64,000 nucleotides of DNA, from assembly GCA_947650365.1 (NCBI GenBank), contig OX393555.1, positions 13,781,550 through 13,845,549 on the forward strand, written 5' to 3'. Positions 53,974 to 64,000 of this stretch are shown here, piece by piece. The notes below the pieces were generated by a model. The model had not been told where the DNA came from. It ran no database searches and worked only from the letters and a program-made list of their open reading frames with translations. A program made the translations under genes and the position numbers. This DNA is from Chamaelirium japonicum. Lineage: Eukaryota > Streptophyta > Magnoliopsida > Liliales > Melanthiaceae. The number at the start of each line of letters is the position of its first letter. The first letter of the stretch is position 1.

Positions 53974-55229
53974 GGTATTTCTCCAACAATTAGTTTCTAT
54001 GTGGTTCTCATATCCTACATGTTTGTGGATCGACAGTAAACATTGTAGAAATTAAGAACTTCTCATTGTATTGTTTGGTTCATGGTGATATGCCATTGTG
54101 ATTGTAATATCTTACCTGTTCAGCTTATATTGCATGAAAATTAATCATCTGATATTTTTTTGTTGGTTATTTCCAAAACACAAAGGTCATTTTTGAAAAT
54201 GCTATTCCAACGTCGCGATTGGGAAACATGCTGATGTGGCACCCTATCACAGCTGTCTGATGCCTGCCGTTCATGAGTTATTTATGAAATTCGTGAATAA
54301 TTCGGGAATAATTAGAGAAATTCATGAGTTATTTATGAAATTCGTGAATAATTCGGGACATACTTGTGCTTAACCTACCAAATAATTCGCAGAATAATTC
54401 GTTTGCCTCTGAGTTCGTGAATTATTCATGATTTTTTTCAATAAATCGGATAATACTTTAACTATGGTCTGGCGTAGGGGTGGACATGGGTCGGCCCTTG
54501 GGCCTCTTTTTATACTTTATCGGGTTGGGCTTTTGGATTGGGCCTATTCAAGAATATGTATTTGCTATATCCAAGCCCGGCCCATGTCCACCCTTAGTCA
54601 AGGGTGAGTGCAATTCGCCGGTCGGGATTAGGATGGCAACGGTAAAACCAAAACCGCACCACACCACCGAAATGTCACACTAAAACTGTACCGCTATGTA
54701 AAATCAAAACCGCACCATACGATACAGTGCATCGTGGTTTATCACTATAATGGTCTTAATGGTGCGATTTTATGCGATTTTGATTAAAACCGAAACCGCA
54801 CCACTATACCGAAAAACCAAAACCAAAACCAAAACCACTATACGGTTTTAAATTTTGCCAAATCAAAACCGCACCATGCGATGTTGTTTTCCACGGTTTT
54901 CGGTTTTAAACCGCACTGCTGCCATCCCAAGTCGGGATGGGCGGACTTGGTGGCTGTGATCAGGTGCCCACAACAGGAACCAAATCATACCCTTTTTTTT
55001 TTCAATCCCGTTTCACATTCAACCTGAACTCAACCCCCGTTGCTCAAGTGCTGACTGGGGCAACTGAACACCAACAACTATCACATTGCAAAATCATCTT
55101 ACCAACAAAAAAGAGGCATTGTCTAATTCCCCCCAACTAATAGGCTAATTACCAACACATCCCTCATCTTTCAGTAATTGCAGAAACATCCCTCATGTAT
55201 GAACGTCAGCTCCAGGTTTCTCTCTCATC

Positions 55230-55267
<38 letters not shown>

Positions 55268-55700
55268 ACCTTCCGACACATCACTCAAGGAGAATAGCAC
55301 ATCAGTGTTTAAGTAGCGAAGGGCTCGATACATATGCAGTGCAACCTTCTATGGTATTTTATGTGCTAGCTGTGCATATATTATGGAGCCACTAGTGCAT
55401 GCCCAGTGAGCACCTTCGGTGCTGCGAAGGCGTGCGTAGAAATGCAGGTGGAATATGACGATATCCAGACAAAATGACGTTAAGGAGAAAATTGAGGAAG
55501 TTGTAAGAGACTGCAAGATGATGCCAGGGGTCATCGCTAATCAACGGGCTTTTACTGGGTCGGGCAGAGGTGCAGACCGAAATCCGATCATGGGCGCATT
55601 TCGGTGTCGATGGCTATGGATGATGCGTAGAGAGCATCATCTTTCTCAGTCGAGTTGAAGTTGGCGTCTTCACTTAACCCAACTTGCCTAATGTACCAGA
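53974..55700. other. Intergenic; simple repeats
   Basis: Contains a tandem duplication of TTCATGAGTTATTTATGAAA-type sequence (54270-54360), a degenerate AAACCGCACCA/ACCAAAACC tract (54640-54925) and (CT)n at 55230-55262. No gene is supported. Confidence 0.45.
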
Positions 55701-56095
55701 TAGTTCATGAAGTTATTCTAAGATGCCTGTACCCTATAGGTCTTCTCTACTGAGGTTCATTGACGCCAAATCAAACCCTAAACAGCTTTGCCAAACTTCA
55801 ATTCCTAAATTTGCCAGCCCCAACAGAGAAAGAAGATGGAGCCGCAGAGCCTGCTATGAACGGGAAATCGAATATCCTGTAGCCAGAGGGGCTGTGTTTC
55901 CAACTCTATACATATATCATAGTTCCGGCTTCAGTGTAAATGAATAGGTCAGGATGTCATGGAGTACATGGGAGGAACCCTTGGAATACAAAGGCAGGTT
56001 CAGCGGAAAAATGGAACCTACAAGTTGGAATGAAGTCGGCCTCGCGAAGCATTTCTCATGATCGCTGCTGCTCCTGCTCCTGCTCCTGCTCCTGC

Positions 56096-59000
56096 TCAAT
56101 GGCTGTTGACTGTAATTTCCTGAAGATCCTCTTCTTTCCCTTGCTGGTAGACGGTGCTGCGGCGCTCCAGTTCCTCTCTGCATTTACACCGATTGGCAGC
56201 AATTTTATATGGTCAGTTGGCGGGTCGATTCAGACAATATATCATTAACTGGTATTAATCCCGTGCGCATGCACAGACGGTTGCAATGCCACTCGGTCAG
56301 ATCGCACATCCACCACCAAATCCCGCCCCCAGCCACAGAATAATCTAGAGGTAATATCCCAGAGAGAAAACGTTGTAGGCAGAGATCTCTCTTGTACATT
56401 CTCTCTCTAGAATATTCTCTACCTAGAACATTTTGTTTCCCTACAATATTCCCAACATTTTCTCTAGAAAATACCCTAGAGAGAATTCTAGAGATTGAAA
56501 ATATTCTAGAGAGAATATCCTAGAGAGAGAAATATTCTAGAGAGAATCTGCACGCACAGATTTATTTTTTAGAAAAATGTGCTAAGGGTAAATATTCAGG
56601 GATTTGAAATAAACCTAGCACATTTTCCTGGTACATGAAGAAATAAACTTAAGGCAACAAGAACCAAATAATCAATGTCAATGACACTGCTAATCAACGT
56701 CCTCCAGGTTTAGCACGAAACTAGTATAAATATTCGTGAATAAATTGTGAATAGTTTGTGAGATTCTTCAAGTGTCGAATAATGTGAGAAAAACTTGTAT
56801 ACTAACAAATAATTCAGAGCACCGTGAGGCAAAAAACTCATTAATTGCAAGGATAGCTCAATAACTCTGAAAATATTGTTATTGTGATGAAAAGCATTCA
56901 CATTTCAGCTGAAGGTCCTAAATGAACAGAGGCTGAGAAAGCACAATCTGGAGGTTAGGAGAAAGGATTCAATGCAGTCTGCTATTAACAAAAAAAAAAT
57001 CCTCTAGATAGCAATGAATGGAGAAACGGTATCATAAAGCTGACACCGAAGGGGGTTTTTGGCATGAGGAACTATTGTTCCACTTAAACCTCATCCAGAA
57101 GAGGGTATTCCTGTCAATTACTATTTCCGATGTAATTCGATGGTTCAGTGCTCGGGTTAGCATAGAAACGGACTATGGTTTCAAAGTCTTTCATTCCACC
57201 GAAACAAATAGTATCCATTGATTTTGAAATATAGAACTACGGATAGAAACGGACGGGTCCGGAACGATGTTTGGCATGAGGAATAGTTGTTCCACTTATC
57301 CTCATCCAGAAGAGGGTATTCCCGTCAATTAACATTTCTAATGTAAGTCCAAGGTTCAGCGTTCCGGACAGCGTAGAAACACACAGAGTGATAAATTCTC
57401 GTTCCCAACTCTTTCATTCCACCGGAACAAATATTATCCGTTACTTTTAAAATTTGGAACTGGGAATAAAAATGGAGGGTTCCGGAATGATGCCAAACAC
57501 CCCTTGAACTAATGAAATAAGTCGGGTTGCCCCTATTTTGTTGTACAAACAAAGTGTTTCTTGCTAACTTCAAAGTTTTCGAACCAAATAATCAAACTTA
57601 AAAGATCACACAAAATGCCCACGATCAAGAAGACAAGCACGCAAGCATGTGCACACACACATTACAAGCAAAATAGAAACCTCAATGAAGAACACTCTTC
57701 TACACAATAAAGAATGCCAGGATTTCGTGTGGTTAGCTGTATAAACAAAACACTATAATGCATGATCAAAAGCTCATGCAATAGTTGTGGCCACTGTTTT
57801 GGCCAAGTGTTTAGGCCTTTTCTTCTTGGGTGCTCTCCACGGACCCATATGCTTACTCATTCAGAGATAAGCCTTGATCGGTAACTGTACTTTCTTTTTC
57901 TTGGTTTAATAAATTCTTTTGTTAACCCTCCAAAAAAAAAAGCCCATGCAATATTTGTTTCTGTACCATACAGAATCCAGAGCCTATACACTAGTGTTCT
58001 ATCATACCACGCGTGCTTTAAAAGCTCATAAATTATGTGTTCCCATAATCAACAATAGAACCAGCCCAGGCAACAGTGTTCTATGAGTTACTAACCCTAC
58101 ACTATGCTAGTTGTGGATGGCAAAATGTGTCAATCCCCATCGAACACGTGGCTAATTAGAAGATTGACACGTGTTACCACCGACTACTGGACAAGGAGCA
58201 AGCTCGAGCAACATAGGGCAAACACGATGATAGGGAGATAGATGATCGATCTGAGGGGCAACCACTTCCAAGTGAGCACCCTCAAATTAAACTCATCGCC
58301 GTGGAACTCAGATTATAGTTAGGTCGGCTCAGGCAACATCCTAGCTACTTCATGGACGCATCAGTAGGATCAAGTCGTGTGTGATTTACCAGGTGGCAGT
58401 TCTGTAATGAGTATTTTTGGCGATCGTGGAGCGTGTTCCAATTGCCAAAGGAGATGATGGTGAAACGGACTGCATGCGAAGATCGTACACGCTTCTGCCA
58501 CGTCAAGCATGTCCTAGAGATTGTGAAGCTTGTCCTCATCCGCAACAATGCATATGCTAAATGCCATACCAAAAATGCCCGGAGATCGTGGGACACAAAC
58601 CAATCAACAGCGGAGATCGTGTCGTAACGACAATCAGCCTGGTATGAGCGATTATGGAAAGGTGGAGGGGTATCAACCTCTCCGACCACGTCCCGAAGTT
58701 CGTGGCATGACAAGCGATAGTTATGTAGATGCATCAACAAGCGAACGATGGGGTGGAGATGGATATGGACAAAAAGGGTGTATAATGGTGGAATGAAAGG
58801 GCAGTGGTGATGAAGCTTTTTATTTTTTATTTATAAATAATGATAAATGTGGTGTGATGGACTACAGAGAAAAAAGGCGGTGAACATAAGATGCTATGGA
58901 CTAGACCATATTAGAGGAATATACGATTCCTACCCGGAATCCACTAGAAAGAGAGTGATGGGAGGGCAACTCAAGTCCATGGGCTAACGACGATCTACCA

Positions 59001-62000
59001 TTCATTCATAATCATAATAATTCATGAATATTTTGATTACAATGTTTTGCCTTCATATAGGCCTCTAAGGAGCTAAACATGGAAACTGAAAATAACAAAT
59101 AAAATCTAACTCAATCCTATGTTAAATTCAAATCCTAACAACTTAATATAATCATAATTTAAAATAAAGATCAAATCTTCATTAGCTTCTGAGTTATCCA
59201 TCCACGACTATCTAGGATGGGCCTTCGACTGGGCCAATGGACTTGGTCCCTGGCTTGGTATGCATCACTTGCTTCCGTTGCAAAAACTTGTCCTCGAGTT
59301 CACTACCACTGTCAACATCTCCACCGGTGGTGGATCGTTTCGGGGTCTTGATCTGGTGGTGGAGGCCTAGCAGGTGGTGTCGCAACGGCAAGCTGGTCAC
59401 ACTCCAGGTCCAACACAAAAAAGATACATGCGTCGAGCATGAACTGGAAGAAGAAAGGATGGTGCCTCCAAACGAACGCGCACCCCTGGGCCGACTGAAG
59501 TAGTAGCTCGTAGGAGGGCAGACCTACAGATGAAGCTAGAGATGCCATGGGACGAGTGGCATGGAGTCCAGCCCAAGGAAATATATATTGCGGAAGCTCC
59601 TCTGGTAGATGAAGCCCCTCTGGATGAACTACTGGAATTGAAAACTCGCAAGATGAGGAATCTTCACTATAGGTGAAGGTAAGCTCATGTGCGGGCACTG
59701 TTGGAGGAGTGGGTTGACGACGTCTGTCGCATTTCCGAGCAGGTTTCATGTATTGTAGTTCATCACCGAAGTTATCGAGCACAAACTAGATCAAAGAATA
59801 ACACAAATTGAAGAAAAGTGGGACGGATCCGAAGTCAGAATCATCACCGTGATAGTACATGTCAATAGAGACAAGGGTAAAGTAGTAATGGGCTGACTAG
59901 ATCGTGATAAGAATATGCTTGATAGATCCAGCTCGAAAAATCATTCAAGATTAGTATTTGGTCCGACAAATTCTGATGAACAGTTCACGAGATATGGCTC
60001 GATAAAGTTGTTGGGTTTGGATCCAAATTCACAAATGAGTTTTAACTTAAAATTGGATCTTGGATCGATCCAGTCCCTTTGAAAGAGTGAACAAGTATGG
60101 TTGCCATTGACCCTTGGATTCAAATCTAAAGGTCATGGGTTGAGGGGATACTAAGGTAAGGAGATGAGAGCTTGGGGTCTAATGTAATAAGGATAAAAGA
60201 GGAAAGAGGAATAAGAATCGGCCTTCCTTCTATGTATCGTTATAGGTAAAGCATGAAGGAGGAATGGGAATGAAGTGATCAGCTATGTAGCAATATAAAA
60301 GGTATGCATTAAAAAAAGATTCTTTTCTTTTCTCCCTTCTCTTTTTTCCTCTTCTCGGATCTTTTTTTTTTCTTCGAATCATCTTTCCTTTTCCAGTCTT
60401 CTTTACCCCATTTTTTCTTTGAAGCATATTGCAACAGCAAGGCGGTTGATTGTGACGGCCGATTGAGGCAGTGCAGCAAGCAGGTGTGGGTAAGGAAGCT
60501 AAGATGTTGCTGACAACAGGCATGTAACACCCTTTTTGTTTTTCTCTTCTCTTTCTTTGATTTGAACTCTCTCTTTTTTTTTCTGGATCAAAACTAACTT
60601 TTTTTTTTTTTACCGTAGGGATGATGATGGCAATGAGGCAGATGTAACGACCGATTGATACGGGTCAGCAAGTGGCTGAGAGCTGCAGGCAATCATGGAT
60701 CAAGGCTCGATGCAATGGTTGATGGCGGGCTAAGTGCGATCTCGATATAGAAACCTCCATTTTTATCTACTCCACTACCCCCCAAAGGCCAGGTGCAAAG
60801 TAGTTGTCTCACTCAAATGACACGTGGTCGCATACAAAATTAGTTGCACACCAATCCTGTACAATTTTTTATTTTTTTTATTTAATCAACCCATCCTGTA
60901 CTTTGGTTCACATAAAAAACTTGTCCTAACATAGATAATATTTGTAAAAACATTCAATATTATGATCAAAGTTTGAAATATCGATTTCGAACATCATTTT
61001 GAGCCCTCCAAAAAATAACATATTTCGCAAAATATTACAAAATATCAAGATATATCGCGAAATATTCCATTTCAGTGTATGTAAAAAAATTAATAGTTCA
61101 CAATATTTCAAGAAATATTTTGATTTTTCATACTTGATTATGATACTCATCTATGCCTATAGCCACCAAAAAGAAAACCAAGGGAGATGCAAATCATGAC
61201 CCCTAATGAAGACACAGCCTTCTATATATGGTGGATCCACTTCATTGTTGAGTTCTTTTATGGGAAACTTTTATTTTGGTGCCGTTAGTATCCTTCCATT
61301 TGTTTCCCTGAAGACGGAAGAAATGAGCACTGCTATTTAAAAATACAAAGGGACATACATGGGGACAAAATGCAGACGTGGAGGCATCAGTCAACGCTCA
61401 GTGCATCAACCATCGCACCGAGCACTGGCCGATTCCCCAACGTCTACATTTTGTCCGTGTTTATGACCTCTTTATGGTAAAATAGGATTTTCCGGAAGAA
61501 AAATACTCAACGCAACCATTCAGGTGAGCACCTTAATCTGCATCCTTTGTTAGATAAGTGGGAACCACCGTACCAAACTCATGTGGGCCACACGTGCAAC
61601 TTGGATGGGTTTGGATCCATTAAAGCCGATATGGTAAGCATAGATGTCCTAACATTATTTCCATGTTTACACCAAAACAAACAAAAAAAGATGTGTTGCT
61701 CTTATTAAGTTTTCCCATTGCAATCAAGGATAGTGAAGCTATAAAAGTGTTGTTCTTATTTTCTCTTTTGATTATCTTATTGATATGGACATGACTAAAA
61801 AATGTAATTCTGATAGAAGGAAGCAAGAAGTAAACATATCAGGCAAGGGTTTAAATCATAAACAGTGAATCAATACTAACCGCAGACAATGGCTAATCGA
61901 TTCATAAGGAAGAAGAGCAACAACCCTGCGCCTATATCCATTTCTAAGTTCCCCACTGTGGTTAACCACGGGCAACTGCTTGATTCCTTTGGCTTCCATA

Positions 62001-64000
62001 AGATCTTTCGCGATTGTCAACTCGGTTTCAGGGAAACAGGTTAACAGTCCACGGTCACTCCCTCGATATTTAAATCCACGAGTAAAGCATGACGAAACAA
62101 GACAAGTATTCACCTATGCAACAGTTCCGTCAGTTAGTGTGCATATTTAAGAAACAGTGAGAGATTGGGAAGGTTAAACTTGAAGTATAAATAGAAAATA
62201 CAAGGAAATGTGTGATACATATGGCCAGAGAGAGTACAAAAAACAATTAGGATACTAAACCAAAACATGGAAAGAAAATAAAAATACAATAACAACAAAT
62301 TTTGACAAATTATGTAAATGAATGTCAGGGTCTAGCAGATAAGATAGATGCTAGGAGGTAAGCAATATTATTTTGTTCGTTCTCGCAACAAATTACTAAG
62401 TTGCTTGTGAATAATTGCAGGTTCAAGAATGTGGGGGGTGGACCATTTCAGCTACTACATATATAATATGTATAGACAATACCAGGATAGTGAATTTGTT
62501 AAATTACAGCGAGCTTAAATGGTTATATTTTTCAGGTTGGATTGTATTCTTCGTATCAGATAGATTAGACCGCCAAAAGCCTAAAAATTTTCATGCAATG
62601 ATAAATAGGAAGAGAAAGACTTAGAAAAGACCTAGAAGGAAATTTACGAAATAATATAAAGAGAATATCTAGGAGTTAATATAAGGAACTATTGCCACTC
62701 ATATATTCATATGATCAAAGTCGTATTACAAATCGATTCAAATTGTGATTTCGTATAATTTGCTACTCATCGCCACATGCAAACTATGTAAATAAGGACC
62801 AAACCAAGACCCATAAACAATGATTATAAGAGGGCCAGGAAGCTGAATTCGAGTTCACGATTAGGTTGGTGAACTTGAGTTTTCCAGGCGTCACATGTAC
62901 GCGTTTTCTTTTACTTTTTGCTTTGTATGTTCAGTGCTCATCCCTCTTAAATGTTTGTTCCCTCTTACTTGTTTTATGTCTTTTCCGTGGACACATGGCG
63001 CAATATAAACCCTATTTCACCATTCAATTGTGAACTCAAGTTCAAGGTGTTCACCAACCCCTTTCCTTGATTATAAATTATAACATATTATAAAGGCCAT
63101 GAACTACTGATTAATGGGGCAATAATGTTTCCAACAAGCCTATAAATCACGACTCTGAGAAAATACATCATGTGCTACTCTGCATGCTTGTCTACTATTT
63201 ATGTGAATGCCATTACATAACAATGATCATAACATGTGTAACAAAATAATTTCTTAGTGTGTACTATTCAGAGGGATCAAACAATCATTTTACATGATCA
63301 CCTAAACCTGCATGGCAAGAAAACTATCTGAAATTACATACATCCACAACCAGAGAATGATTCATATGGAAAAGATAATCCTTAATAGGAGTCATTGGAG
63401 AAAAAATCTACATAAAGCCAACTGCAAATAGACAGGGTAAGGTTTGAAGGTCATGGTTATTGTACATACATCAAAGATCGTTGAATCCCCTTTAGGAGTA
63501 CATGGAGTCTCTGCACCGTTCTCTAATCTTCTCCGCCGAATGTCACCCAGTGTAAGAATTCCCTCAAGAAAATCTTCACTATCAACAACAAGAGCACAAC
63601 TTTGCTGGTTATCATGCATAAGCTTCATAGCCTCCTTCAACATGACTGTAGGTAAAACTTTAACATAGTTATTACACATGGCCTGAGAGACCTGAAGAAT
63701 AACAACCAAAAATAAAGATGTCAATGACATAACAAGTATTACTTGAGTCAACTGAAATAAATGGACATGGTATAGCATTAAATTATATAGCAAGCTATCA
63801 CTCAAATTAAGCAAAGTAGCAAACTACAAGCAAAGAAATGTTCAAACCTTAAGGTCATCCAGAAGTCGGGTCTCATTGATAGTTCCATAATGGTGAATAC
63901 CTATTTCTAAAACAGAAAGTTCTAAACCATCTCCCCGCCCGTTATGTCTCCGAACAAGCTCATTTTTGTCTTCAACCGATGAAAGAGAAGAATAACCGCG
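56096..64000 (-). CDS. CLC-F: CLC-f-type chloride channel/antiporter, C-terminal part (gene runs off window)
   Basis: 3' half of a plant CLC anion channel/exchanger of the CLC-e/f subfamily (Golgi or plastid membranes in known members). Visible exons, in transcript order: 63848 to beyond 64000; 63470-63691; 61881-62113; and terminal 56096-56177. All junctions are GT-AG and phases agree (0, 0, 2). The joined 229 residues are the cytosolic tail: SSLSSVEDKNELVRRHNGRG, then CBS domain 1 (VSQAMCNNYVKVLPTVMLKE to EGILTLGDIRRR) and CBS domain 2 (GLLTCFPETELTIAKDLMEA, KGIKQLPVV, RRVVALLPYESISHCLR). The last exon reads REELERRSTVYQQGKEEDLQ to its stop at 56096-56098. The final intron (56178-61880) is about 5.7 kb and full of repeats. 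Transmembrane exons lie beyond 64000. Confidence 0.88.
56178..57050. other. Start of the 5.7-kb last CLC intron's 3' side; TCTAGAGAGAAT palindromes
   Basis: At 56395-56560 there are repeated small palindromes of the form TATTCTAGAGAGAATATCC and TTCTCTAGAA. Nothing coding. Confidence 0.6.
57051..57505. mobile_element. Tandem dimer of GGGTGTTTGG-family MITE
   Basis: Starts GGGGGTTTTTGGCATGAGGA and ends ATGCCAAACACCCCTT. A second start, GATGTTTGGCATGAGGAATA, lies at about 57266, so two units of about 220 bp sit head to tail. Shared internal words are CATCCAGAAGAGGGTATTCC and CTTTCATTCCACCG. A third copy of the family is at 24222-24465. Confidence 0.8.
57780..57945. mobile_element. Possible LINE 3' end with poly-A
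   Basis: TGTTTTGGCCAAGTGTTTAG and CTTGGTTTAATAAATTC are followed by CTCCAAAAAAAAAA. This resembles the 3' tail of a plant L1 element, but too little remains to be sure. Confidence 0.35.
58850..59800 (-). mobile_element. Retrotransposon-like remnant inside CLC intron
   Basis: A minus-strand frame (59312-59782) runs into SGSELEDKFLQRKQVMHTKP, a style seen at the polyprotein end of some gypsy elements. It is followed by AT-rich sequence resembling an LTR. No catalytic domain is present, so the class is not certain. Confidence 0.3.
59801..61880. other. Remainder of last CLC intron
   Basis: AT-rich, with a C/T-rich tract at 60310-60420. No exon or recognisable element. An ancient palindromic AAATATT-rich region lies at 61010-61110. 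Confidence 0.4.
62114..63469. other. CLC intron between the CBS-1 and CBS-2 exons
   Basis: 1356 bp, GT-AG. AT-rich with no feature recognised. Confidence 0.5.

Noticed and set aside
56056-56177. Alternative reading of the CLC last exon ending IFRKLQSTAIEQEQEQEQEQ
   Set aside because: The frame that continues the CBS-2 exon in phase gives a CLC-like tail with a stop at 56096; the glutamine/glutamate frame comes from a short CTCCTG repeat.
59312-59782. Minus-strand 156-residue frame as a host gene
   Set aside because: It lies inside the CLC intron, has no conserved domain, and its end resembles a retroelement polyprotein tail.
1-64000. tRNA and rRNA genes
   Set aside because: I looked for T-loop GGTTCGANTCC signatures and rRNA-like blocks; the few partial matches (for example near 36283) lack a cloverleaf context.

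Overview
This is plant nuclear DNA. Introns are spliced, genes are sparse, long terminal repeat (LTR) retrotransposons are abundant, and all the intact genes are land-plant families. Coding sequences that are GC-rich at their 5' ends (the PPR gene and the aspartic protease) suggest a monocot, possibly a commelinid. That is an inference, and I cannot name the species.

Positions 1-9586 form a very large palindrome. The left arm (1 to about 3698, cut by the window edge) is the near-identical reverse complement of the right arm (about 5887-9586). From the outside inward each arm carries a decayed fragment of an exostosin-type (GT47) glycosyltransferase gene, a cluster of G/C-rich hairpin repeats, and about 21 copies of a 67-bp minisatellite. 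The 2.2-kb spacer holds a Ty3/gypsy gag on the minus strand and the 3' part of an LTR (R-U5-like) on the plus strand. From 9587 to 14413 are more retrotransposon pieces: a gag N-terminal fragment with its primer-binding site and a complete LTR (minus strand), then an integrase C-terminus followed by a different, complete 1.39-kb LTR (plus strand).

From 14.4 to 33.5 kb one intact gene, an A1-type aspartic protease (minus, two exons), sits among clusters of short palindromes, a LINE remnant, MITEs, a 65-bp tandem array ending in an LTR, other LTR-like sequence and long (GA)n/(CT)n tracts.

From 33.5 to 64 kb gene density rises. There is a four-exon UAS/UBX-domain protein (33851-35821, plus), an intronless PPR protein (40903-42255, plus), possible exons of an unrecognised gene (about 48.1-49.1 kb, plus), a four-exon small plastid-type NifU-domain-like protein (51690-53973, plus), and the 3' half of a CLC-f-type chloride channel gene (56096 to beyond 64000, minus) whose last intron is about 5.7 kb. 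Between them lie MITEs, nested foldbacks and simple repeats.

The genes have no evident functional link; this is ordinary euchromatic gene spacing broken up by repeats. The strongest candidate for something undescribed is the 9.6-kb palindrome. If transcribed across its centre it would make a double-stranded RNA of up to 3.7 kb containing a captured GT47 fragment. The short-palindrome clusters and the nested hairpins near 50.4-50.75 kb are the next most interesting structures. No tRNA, rRNA or CRISPR locus was seen.
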